Below are positions 8,253 to 13,705 of a stretch of DNA of 13,705 nucleotides, piece after piece (within the stretch, counting starts at the first letter, position 1; each line of letters begins with the position of its first letter). A model generated the notes under the pieces. That model was given only the letters and a program-made list of their open reading frames with translations. It was not told the origin of the DNA and did not search any database. The stretch comes from an uncultured Clostridia bacterium (GTDB lineage Bacteria; Bacillota; Clostridia; Oscillospirales; CAG-272). The stretch is from the NCBI GenBank assembly GCA_904502055.1, contig CAJGDZ010000028.1, forward strand, positions 1-13,705, written 5' to 3'. The position numbers and the translations under genes are program-made.

Positions 8253-8759
8253 GAAGAAAGGAAGGTACACGCCGATGGGCTAACACTTCAAAACCCGGAA
8301 CAAAACCATAAGGAGAGGTAAATGCCAATGGGCTAAGCTACATCCGGATCACACAGGACGCCGCAGGCGGCAGGGTAGACAAATCGCACGCATCCCGCAG
8401 GTAGAAACGAAGATTCAACGAGCGATTCCGGTAGAAGCGGGAGGGACGGGCGATCCCGATGGGACCCGACAACAAAAGTCGGGGCGTGAAACGGGAAACA
8501 CGGCGGTGTTACGCAGGATATAGAGTTTGCCGCAGCAGGTCTCTTGTCGGTGGTCAGAATTCGCCTTTTGCCAAGGAGCACACAAGAACAAAAGAATTTC
8601 CTTTAGAAAAGCCGAGAACCGTGTTGTTTGGTGTGAAAAAGCGGACAAAAGGCAGACAAAGAAAGCGAGGATAACAAAAGATGTTAGATATCAAGAGTGA
8701 ACAGAGGTGACTCTTGATCGCGGATTTACAACCCACGGTCAAGAGTCACTTCTGTTTTT
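8253..8759 (+). ncRNA. Candidate structured non-coding RNA of about 507 nt, family not identified
   Basis: A near-consensus promoter and a long-stem terminator bracket about 507 bases with no convincing protein gene; the best open frames are Arg/Lys-rich with no good start. Many local helices can be drawn: GCCG/CGGC (8370-8381), CGGG/CCCG (8447-8458), CCCGAC/GTCGGG (8465-8483), AACAC/GTGTT (8496-8510) with GCGT/ACGC around it, and CCTT/AAGG (8564-8576). Unpaired A-rich linkers join them, as in large structured RNAs. Its 5' end carries two near-identical 21-nt units (8263-8283 and 8316-8336). It lacks the hallmarks I know of RNase P RNA, tmRNA, T-box leaders and group II intron domain V. ROOL, GOLLD or OLE-like RNAs are of similar size but were not recognised by sequence. 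Confidence 0.55.
8701..8759 (+). terminator. Intrinsic terminator of the candidate RNA
   Basis: Bases 8701-8717 pair with 8739-8755 (17 bp, one G-U), extendable by three pairs into the loop, and a run of five T (8755-8759) follows. An upstream copy of the right arm, atcaagagt (8690-8698), could instead pair with actcttgat (8710-8718) and disrupt the terminator. Confidence 0.8.
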
Positions 8760-8777
8760 CTTGATCATAAAGGCTCA

Positions 8778-8798
8778 CTCCGCGCCAAGGGCGCGGAG
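8778..8798. repeat. Hairpin, 9-bp perfect inverted repeat
   Basis: ctccgcgcc (8778-8786) and ggcgcggag (8790-8798) pair around a 3-base loop, directly downstream of the RNA terminator. No T-run follows. It is the first of a series of hairpins reaching to 9206. Confidence 0.6.
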
Positions 8799-8837
8799 CG
8801 ATACATTACGTAGGGGCAATTTTACGGCTCTCTTTTT

Positions 8838-8860
8838 CAAATTTTGATTTATCGGTGAGG
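8838..8860 (-). repeat. Inverted partial copy of the 60-bp repeat end
   Basis: The reverse complement reads like the 3' end of the 121-180 unit (caccga-aaatcaaaattt with one change). Only about 20 bases match, so this is a fragment or a chance remnant of the same family in the opposite orientation. Confidence 0.5.
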
Positions 8861-8880
8861 GGGGACGTGCCTCCGGCGGC

Positions 8881-8900
8881 CAGCCTTTTAAAAAAGGCTG
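8881..8900. repeat. Hairpin around cagcctttt / aaaaggctg
   Basis: The inverted repeat cagcctttt (8881-8889) pairs with aaaaggctg (8892-8900). It belongs to the hairpin cluster; no gene is nearby. Confidence 0.5.
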
Positions 8901-8948
8901 GGCGAAAACTTTTGCAGCATGGGTCTCTGCCAACTACACGTCATTTTA

Positions 8949-8978
8949 GACGGGAAGCCGCCGCGGCGGCTTTCCGTC
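8949..8978. repeat. 30-bp near-perfect palindrome
   Basis: Bases 8949-8962 pair with 8965-8978 (14 pairs, one G-U), with two bases between the arms. It has no T-run, so it is not a terminator. Confidence 0.65.
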
Positions 8979-8984
8979 AGTGCA

Positions 8985-9035
8985 AGGTCGGCAATCCGAC
9001 AAAGAGAGCTTGCTCTCTTTTCGGCTTGCCGACCT
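8985..9035. repeat. 51-bp long hairpin
   Basis: The left arm starts aggtcggcaa (8985-8994) and the right arm ends ttgccgacct (9026-9035); the centre is gagagc-tt-gctctc. About 24 pairs form, with one bulge and one or two mismatches. It lies between two other palindromes. Confidence 0.7.
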
Positions 9036-9044
9036 CGCGCGCCC

Positions 9045-9072
9045 GAGACCTTCTCACGCGTGAGAAGGTCTC
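9045..9072. repeat. 28-bp perfect palindrome
   Basis: The sequence from 9045 to 9072 equals its own reverse complement; its centre is the MluI-type ACGCGT, and its ends are GAGACC and GGTCTC. Its right part is the opening of the repeat shared with window start, so copy 1 is cut inside this palindrome. Confidence 0.85.
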
Positions 9073-9131
9073 AAAATGACTCGGATAACGGACTACACGT
9101 TGTTTTCGCGTTATCGTTCGGGCTCCGTAAT
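9050..9131 (+). repeat. Dispersed intergenic repeat, copy 2
   Basis: This aligns gap-free to 1-82; the first 37 bases are identical and most differences cluster at 38-48. It ends about 310 bp before livK of the second operon, matching the position of copy 1 before the first livK. The bases that follow (9132-9270) include further hairpins at 9167-9184 and 9192-9206 and no gene. Confidence 0.8.
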
Positions 9132-9336
9132 ATCCAAACCCATTTTGCCCTGTGCAAAGGTTTCGTCCACCTTTTTAAAGGTGGCGGGGTTTGGGGCAGA
9201 GCCCCACGTCTCTCCTCCCCGACAAACTTCAATTTATGGATTTTTTGGCAAGTAAAGGGCAGGGAATGAGGTTTGATTGTGAAAACTGTTAAAAGGTTGA
9301 CAAGCGGAGGAGCTTCTTTTTGTGACAAGTGCACAT

Positions 9337-9366
9337 TGACAAATTTGGGGAAGGGAGAGTATAATT
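9337..9366 (+). promoter_or_regulatory. Promoter of the second liv operon
   Basis: Both boxes match consensus exactly: TTGACA (9337-9342) and TATAAT (9361-9366), with 18 bases between them. A very AT-rich tract follows. Transcription would start near 9373, giving a leader of about 70 nt. This should be a strong constitutive-type promoter unless repressed. Confidence 0.88.
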
Positions 9367-9442
9367 TTTTTATATATAAATTAATAAAATAGGGACGTTG
9401 TCTCTATGAATAAAATTGCTGAAAAGCAAAGGAGAAAGAGTT

Positions 9443-10570
9443 ATGAACACAACATTCAAGAGAGGCTTTGCCATCCTTCTTGCCGCTTTGATGCTTGTTG
9501 GCACCGTGTGCCTGAGCGCTTGCGGCGGAAAAACCGGCAACGACACGTACTATATCGGTGCAACCGGCCCTCTTACCGGTGACGCGGCTGACTACGGTAT
9601 TGCCGTAAACAACGGCGCGATGCTCGCCATCGAGGAGATCAACGCCGCAGGTGGTCTGAATGGCGTTCTTTTCCACTACGAGATGAAGGACGACAAGGCA
9701 ACCGCCGCTGACGCAACCATTGGCTACAACGCGCTGATGGACGCCGGCATGCAGATCTCGATCGGTAGCGTTACCTCGGGCTCCTGCGAGGCTTTTGCCG
9801 CTGAGGCTGTCAAGGACAACCTGTTCTTTATGACGCCCTCCGCATCTGCCGCCAACGTAATTGCCGACAGAGCCAACGCCTTCCGCGTTTGCTTCGGTGA
9901 CCCCGACCAGGGTATCCTTGCCGCACAGGCACTTGCCGCAAATTACGAGAAGATCGGTGCCATCTACGACACCAGCGATCCCTACTCCTACGGCATCTAC
10001 GAGGCCTTCGAGGCTGAGATGAGCAAGCTGGGCAAGGCTTATGAGGTAAAGACCTTCGATAAGGACAACAACAAGGACTTCTCCGCACAGGTTGAGGCTC
10101 TGAAGGAGTGCGAGGTCATCTTCCTGCCCTTCTACTACACCGAGGCAGGTCTTGTGGCTAAGAAGTGCGCCGAGAAGGGCTGCACCGCAGACCTTTACGG
10201 CTGTGACGGTCTTGACGGCATTGCCGGCCAGATCGACGAGAGCGTAACCAACCACATCAAGTACATCACGCCCTTCGACGTAAACGCAACCGATGAAAAG
10301 ACCGCGAACTTCGTTAAGAAGTACCGCGAGGTTTACGGCAAGGATCCCAGCCAGTTTGCCGCTGACGGATACGATGCCATCTACGTCATCTTCGAGGCTA
10401 TGAAGGCTGCGGGTGTTGACGACGTGAACATTTCGGCCTCCGACCTTTGCCAGAAGGTGGTTGCCGCCATCACCGCCGAGAGCTTCCAGTACGTAGGTAC
10501 CACCGGTACCATGACCTGGGATGTCAGCGGTGCGGCTACCAAGGTTCCCGTAATCGTTGAGCTTCAGTAA
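9443..10570 (+). CDS. livK: Branched-chain amino acid type ABC transporter, substrate-binding lipoprotein (operon 2)
   Basis: This 375-residue extracellular ligand-capture protein serves the second importer. The signal peptide ends in a lipobox LSAC with lipidated Cys27. The mature part is closer to classical LivK than the operon 1 protein: GATGPLTGDAADYG then GAMLAIEEINAAGG near the N-terminus, TPSASAANV in the ligand-cleft region, and ADGYDAIYVIFEAM near the C-terminus. ATG 9443 has GGAG (9431-9434) eight bases upstream; an upstream TTG at 9416 lies before that site and is less likely. It leads the second operon, with a stem-loop between it and livH. The two LivK proteins differ so much that different ligands are likely. 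Confidence 0.92.
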   Translation: MNTTFKRGFAILLAALMLVGTVCLSACGGKTGNDTYYIGATGPLTGDAADYGIAVNNGAMLAIEEINAAGGLNGVLFHYEMKDDKATAADATIGYNALMDAGMQISIGSVTSGSCEAFAAEAVKDNLFFMTPSASAANVIADRANAFRVCFGDPDQGILAAQALAANYEKIGAIYDTSDPYSYGIYEAFEAEMSKLGKAYEVKTFDKDNNKDFSAQVEALKECEVIFLPFYYTEAGLVAKKCAEKGCTADLYGCDGLDGIAGQIDESVTNHIKYITPFDVNATDEKTANFVKKYREVYGKDPSQFAADGYDAIYVIFEAMKAAGVDDVNISASDLCQKVVAAITAESFQYVGTTGTMTWDVSGAATKVPVIVELQ

Positions 10571-10601
10571 CGCTTTTGGGCTTACGAAACCGTATATTTC
10601 T

Positions 10602-10638
10602 GCTGATACGCTCGAGGACTGTCCTCGGGCGTATCGGC
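10602..10638 (+). terminator. Intercistronic stem-loop after livK (operon 2)
   Basis: Bases 10602-10619 pair with 10621-10638 (18 pairs, two G-U); the tip must open to form a real loop. A short T-rich stretch follows (cttttggttt), so termination would be partial. It sits in the same place as the operon 1 stem-loop but has an unrelated sequence. The rest of the 152-base gap (10571-10722) holds no gene. Confidence 0.6.
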
Positions 10639-10722
10639 GACTTTTGGTTTATAGCGCAAAACGGCCCACACCCCGGCGTAGACCGTCTTGCGGTGTAAAC
10701 AAAAAAACAAAAGGAGAAAAAA

Positions 10723-11592
10723 ATGAATCTGAACATTCTGTTTGACGGCCTGAGCCTCGGCGCCATCTACGCGCTGATCGCTCTGGGATATACCATGGTA
10801 TACGGTATTGCCAAGATGCTGAACTTCGCACACGGCGACATCATTATGGTGGGCGCGTATACCGTGCTTTGTATGCTGAATCTGATGGGAAGCCCGATCG
10901 TGGCGCTGGTGGCGGCCATTGTGCTGTGTACCGCTATGGGCATCCTGATCGAAAAGATCGCGTACAAGCCGCTTCGCGGCGCCTCGCCCTTGGCGGTGCT
11001 GATCACGGCGATCGGCGTCAGCTACTTCCTTCAGGGTCTGGCTCAGCTGATCTTCGGCTCGGCCTCGCGCCAGGTCAGCCATCTGTACCTTGGCACCTTC
11101 AAGCTCGGCGCCATGGAGATCAACGTCGGAACGGTGGTCACGCTGGTGGTCGGCGGCATTCTGATGGTGGCGCTGACGCTGTTTGTCAAGAAAACGCGCA
11201 CCGGACGCGCCATGCTGGCGGTCTCGGAGGACCGCGGCGCGGCACAGCTGATGGGCGTTAACGTCAACCGCATCATTATGATCACCTTTGCCATCGGCTC
11301 GGCTCTGGCGGCCTTTGCGGGTCTGTTTTACCTGATGTCCATTCCCTCGGTCAACCCGACGCTTGGCGCGATGCCCGGTATCAAGGCGTTCACCGCGGCG
11401 GTCATCGGCGGCATCGGCTCGATTCCCGGCGCGATGCTCGGCGGTATCCTTCTGGGTATGGTGGAGAACATCTGCAAGAGCATTCCCGTGGTCAGCGATT
11501 ACACCACGGCCATTGAGTTCGGTCTTCTGATCGTCATTCTTCTTGTCCGTCCCATCGGAATTCTCGGCAAGAAGCGCAGAGAGAAGGTGTAA
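10723..11592 (+). CDS. livH: Branched-chain amino acid type ABC transporter permease LivH (operon 2)
   Basis: This 289-residue membrane subunit of the second importer has the same hallmarks as its operon 1 counterpart: ALGYTMVYG then LNFAHGD (about 20-39), the coupling loop MLAVSEDRGAAQLMGV, and GGIGSIPGA followed by the last membrane segments. Sequence identity to the first LivH is clear but moderate, which fits an old duplication or separate acquisition rather than a recent copy. ATG 10723 follows AAGGAG (10711-10716) by six bases. Its stop is one base before the livM start. Confidence 0.92.
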   Translation: MNLNILFDGLSLGAIYALIALGYTMVYGIAKMLNFAHGDIIMVGAYTVLCMLNLMGSPIVALVAAIVLCTAMGILIEKIAYKPLRGASPLAVLITAIGVSYFLQGLAQLIFGSASRQVSHLYLGTFKLGAMEINVGTVVTLVVGGILMVALTLFVKKTRTGRAMLAVSEDRGAAQLMGVNVNRIIMITFAIGSALAAFAGLFYLMSIPSVNPTLGAMPGIKAFTAAVIGGIGSIPGAMLGGILLGMVENICKSIPVVSDYTTAIEFGLLIVILLVRPIGILGKKRREKV

Positions 11593-11593
11593 T

Positions 11594-12751
11594 ATGGAAT
11601 ATTTCAGAAACATCAAGGAGAGCTTTAAGCTGAAGCATTATACCAACTACATCGCGGTGGCGGCGGCTCTTGTTCTGTTTATTGTCCTGGGCTCGCTTGG
11701 CGCGCTCGGACGCTCTGACCTTGTGCTTTTGCACCGCATCGCGTACAGCATCGTGCTGGCGGTCTCGCTCAACCTCGTGGTCGGCTTCCTTGGCGAGCTT
11801 TCGCTCGGCCATGCCGGCTTTATGTGCGTGGGCGCGTACATCGGCTGCTATTTCGCTATCGGCATCTCGGACAAGGTGGGAAGCCCCCTGCTTGTTATGA
11901 TCCTTTCGATGATCGTGGGCGGCCTTGTGGCGGCGGTGTTCGGCCTTATCATCGGTCTGCCCGCGCTCAGACTCAAGGGCGACTATCTGGCCATCGTTAC
12001 GCTGGCCTTCGGTGAGATCGTGCGAAACGTGTTCAAGAACCTGAAGCTGTTTGGCGGCGCGATGGGTATGCAGACCTATAAGATCTCCTACGATCAGAAA
12101 ACGCTGTATATCGTGTCCTTCCTTGTGGTGCTGGCGGTGCTGTTCCTTGTGCAGAACCTCATCCGCAGTAAGCACGGACGCGCAATCACCGCCATTCGCG
12201 ACAACGAGATCGCGGCGCGCGCGATGGGCATTGGCGTCACTTACTATAAGCTTTTCGTGTTCGTCGTGGCGGCGTTTTTTGCCGGCGTGGCGGGCGTTAT
12301 GTACGGTCATCAGGTCTCGCTGATCACGCAGGACACCTTCAGCTACAACTACTCCATCGAGATCCTCGTTATGGTGGTGCTGGGCGGAATGGGAAGCATC
12401 AGCGGCTCGATCGTGGCGGCCACGCTGATCACGTATATCAACTTCGTGCTTCAGAATCAGCTTTCGGGAGATCTGGCGGCGCTCAAGCTTCTGATCTACG
12501 CCGTTATCCTGGTTCTGGTGGTGGTATTCAGCAACGCACCGGCGCTCAAGCCCCTGCGCGAGCGCTTTAACTTCAAGGCGCTTTTGCGCAAGATCACCAA
12601 GGCGCACAAAAAGCCCGGCAACATCTCGGACGACGAGGCTGAGTGGAACCGCGTGGAGTCCAAGATCAAGATGGACGAGCTTTTGTCGGTGGACTTCCAA
12701 AACAGCAAGGCCTATACCCCGGATAAGAAATCCAAAAAGGAGGGCAAATAA
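11594..12751 (+). CDS. livM: Branched-chain amino acid type ABC transporter permease LivM (operon 2)
   Basis: This is the second channel subunit, 385 residues. Motifs: VSLNLVVGFLGELSLGHAGF (about 58-77), GLPALRLKGDYLAIVTLAFG (121-140), the coupling loop HGRAITAIRDNEIAARAMGI (194-213) and GGMGSISG. It ends in an unusual, highly charged tail of about 68 residues (from about 318) that is predicted cytoplasmic and not needed for the family fold. GAGAAGG (11581-11587) precedes ATG 11594; the open frame extends upstream to 11543 but overlaps livH. The livG Shine-Dalgarno (12738-12743) lies inside its last codons, and livG starts directly after its stop. Confidence 0.9.
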   Translation: MEYFRNIKESFKLKHYTNYIAVAAALVLFIVLGSLGALGRSDLVLLHRIAYSIVLAVSLNLVVGFLGELSLGHAGFMCVGAYIGCYFAIGISDKVGSPLLVMILSMIVGGLVAAVFGLIIGLPALRLKGDYLAIVTLAFGEIVRNVFKNLKLFGGAMGMQTYKISYDQKTLYIVSFLVVLAVLFLVQNLIRSKHGRAITAIRDNEIAARAMGIGVTYYKLFVFVVAAFFAGVAGVMYGHQVSLITQDTFSYNYSIEILVMVVLGGMGSISGSIVAATLITYINFVLQNQLSGDLAALKLLIYAVILVLVVVFSNAPALKPLRERFNFKALLRKITKAHKKPGNISDDEAEWNRVESKIKMDELLSVDFQNSKAYTPDKKSKKEGK

Positions 12752-13705
12752 ATGTCGGACGTAGTACTTAAGATCGAAGATCTCGGCATTTCCTTCGGTG
12801 GACTTAAGGCGGTGCAGGGCCTCAATCTGGAGATCAAAAAGAAGCAGCTTTACGGCCTGGTCGGCCCCAACGGCGCGGGCAAGACCACGGTGTTCAATAT
12901 GCTCACGGGTGTTTATCACCCCACCACGGGTCGCTTTTTCCTTGCGGGCGAGGATCTGACGGGCAAAACGCAGGAGGCCATCAACCACAAGGGCATCGCG
13001 CGTACCTTCCAGAACATCCGTCTGTTTAACAATATGAGCGTCATCCGTAACGTTCTGGTCGGTCTTCACAGCCGTCCCGAATACAAGTGCAATCCCTTTG
13101 TCAGCATGCTTCGCCTGCCGGGTCACTTTGACACCGAAAAGCGTATGCGTGATTTTAAGGCGTCTATTAAAGCCGATAAGGCAGGCAGAGCAAAAGACGT
13201 TCAAAAAGAGATAGAGTTCTATTTGTCAAGGGAAGATTATTGCGGAAGAATAGTAAATCTTTTAAGAAGTGGCGAGATGCCCACTAAGGTCACCCATAAC
13301 GATACTAAATTAAATAACGTTATGCTTGACGCTACTACGGGTGAGCCCGTTGCGGTTATCGACCTTGATACCATAATGCAAGGCAGTATTTGTTATGACT
13401 TTGGCGACAGCATTCGTTTTGGTTGCAATCACGCAGACGAGGGCGAGCAAGACCTTTCAAAAGTAAACTTTGATATAGAACTTTTTGAAGAATACGCTAA
13501 GGGTTATCTTTCGGCGGTAGGTGATAGCGCAACGCAAGTGGAAAGGGATAATCTTGCGTTTGGCTCAATCTTAATGACCTATGAGTGCGGTATGAGATTT
13601 CTAGCCGACTATCTTGACGGTGACGTGTATTTTAGAATAAAGAGAGAAAGCCACAATCTTGATAGGTGCAGAACGCAAATGAAACTTGTAGAAGATATGG
13701 AAAAG
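12752..13705 (+). CDS. livG: LivG N-terminal part fused in frame to a NahK-like kinase C-terminal part (chimeric, runs off the window)
   Basis: From ATG 12752 (AGGAGG eight bases upstream) the frame is open for 318 codons to the window end. Residues 1 to about 130 are LivG, the ATPase subunit of operon 2: Walker A GPNGAGKTT (38-46) and Q-loop Gln87 in IARTFQNIRLF. The LivG signature, Walker B and H-loop that should follow are absent. From about 134 the protein matches the C-terminal lobe of N-acetylhexosamine 1-kinase and related APH-fold kinases: THNDTKLNNVMLD (181-193), VIDLDT (202-207), YDFGDSIRFG (215-224) and the tail HNLDRCRTQMKLV. Neither half is complete, so a working product is doubtful. 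Codons shift from CTT/CTG/CGT to TTA/AGA/ATA/CAA at the junction. A mis-assembly is likely; livF of operon 2 is not in the window. Confidence 0.8.
   Translation, partial: MSDVVLKIEDLGISFGGLKAVQGLNLEIKKKQLYGLVGPNGAGKTTVFNMLTGVYHPTTGRFFLAGEDLTGKTQEAINHKGIARTFQNIRLFNNMSVIRNVLVGLHSRPEYKCNPFVSMLRLPGHFDTEKRMRDFKASIKADKAGRAKDVQKEIEFYLSREDYCGRIVNLLRSGEMPTKVTHNDTKLNNVMLDATTGEPVAVIDLDTIMQGSICYDFGDSIRFGCNHADEGEQDLSKVNFDIELFEEYAKGYLSAVGDSATQVERDNLAFGSILMTYECGMRFLADYLDGDVYFRIKRESHNLDRCRTQMKLVEDMEK
13154..13705 (+). other. NahK-like kinase C-terminal segment of the chimera
   Basis: This stretch encodes the part of an APH-fold sugar kinase from just before the catalytic loop (His182-Asn-Asp of the fused frame) to near its C-terminus; the N-terminal ATP-binding lobe is missing. 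NahK enzymes phosphorylate N-acetylglucosamine/galactosamine at C1 in the lacto-N-biose/galacto-N-biose pathway; that this copy does so is unproven. Its base composition is more AT-rich than the liv genes. The last complete codon coincides with the window end and no stop is seen. Confidence 0.7.

Noticed and set aside
8221..8260. Possible RNase P, tmRNA or group II intron identity of the RNA region
   Set aside because: The RNase P GAGGAAAGUCC core, the tmRNA termini with an Ala acceptor end and tag frame, and intron domain V were looked for and not seen; no reverse transcriptase is nearby.
8459..8674. 71-codon plus-strand frame inside the candidate RNA
   Set aside because: There is no well-placed ribosome binding site, the product is mostly Arg/Lys with no fold signal, and the region is better explained by RNA helices. 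Conservation data could reopen this.
8681..8710. Nine-codon leader peptide MLDIKSEQR before the terminator
   Set aside because: It has no run of regulatory codons, only a poor ribosome site, and the terminator is about 680 bases from the next gene, which has its own promoter. Classical amino acid attenuation of the liv operon is therefore unlikely.
8881..9072. CRISPR-like array of repeats
   Set aside because: The palindromes differ in sequence and length, and spacing is irregular. There are no repeated units with unique spacers, and no cas gene is present.
9406..9600. ATG at 9406 with a weak AGGGA upstream, out of frame with livK of operon 2
   Set aside because: The frame overlaps livK, gives a basic peptide without family features, and the Shine-Dalgarno before ATG 9443 is far better.
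11534..13204. 556-codon minus-strand open frame opposite livM and livG of operon 2
   Set aside because: It is antisense to recognised transporter genes and full of His/Arg/Lys/Asp; no domain is visible and it is a shadow of the sense frame.

Overview
This 13.7 kb window looks like a contig from an uncultured, low-to-mid GC Gram-positive anaerobe of the Clostridia type (Bacillota), probably a gut or rumen lineage. The basis is indirect: strong Shine-Dalgarno sites, near-consensus sigma-A promoters, lipoprotein binding proteins with a lipobox, a Firmicutes-like MutY and AsnRS, and many intergenic hairpin-rich repeats. The organism assignment is inference.

Layout. 1-389 holds two dispersed repeat segments, then a promoter with a palindrome across its -10 box. 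390-5409 is a complete branched-chain amino acid type (HAAT family) ABC importer operon, livK-livH-livM-livG-livF, followed closely on the same strand by asnS (5468-6862) and mutY (6917-7990), ending at a strong intrinsic terminator. 7991-9442 is a 1.45 kb gene-free stretch. It holds a candidate structured non-coding RNA of about 0.5 kb with its own promoter and terminator (about 8253-8759), then a run of hairpins and dispersed repeats, then a near-perfect promoter. 9443-12751 is a second, diverged operon livK-livH-livM, whose livG begins at 12752.

The second livG is not intact. After about 130 codons it passes, in frame, into the C-terminal part of an N-acetylhexosamine 1-kinase (NahK-like) protein with visibly different, more AT-rich codon use. 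The frame stays open to the window end. This is either a metagenome mis-assembly or a real recombination; a mis-join at a short shared sequence is the simpler reading.

Working together: each operon encodes a lipid-anchored binding protein that passes ligand to a LivH/LivM channel driven by LivG/LivF ATPases. The two binding proteins are strongly diverged, so two different ligands are likely. asnS and mutY are housekeeping genes (asparaginyl-tRNA charging; repair of A opposite 8-oxoguanine) and show no functional link to the transporters beyond co-orientation.

The most unusual content is in the gene-free stretch: the candidate RNA starts with two near-identical 21-nt units, each a Shine-Dalgarno-like tract with an AUG-GGC-UAA (Met-Gly-stop) mini-frame at the same spacing.
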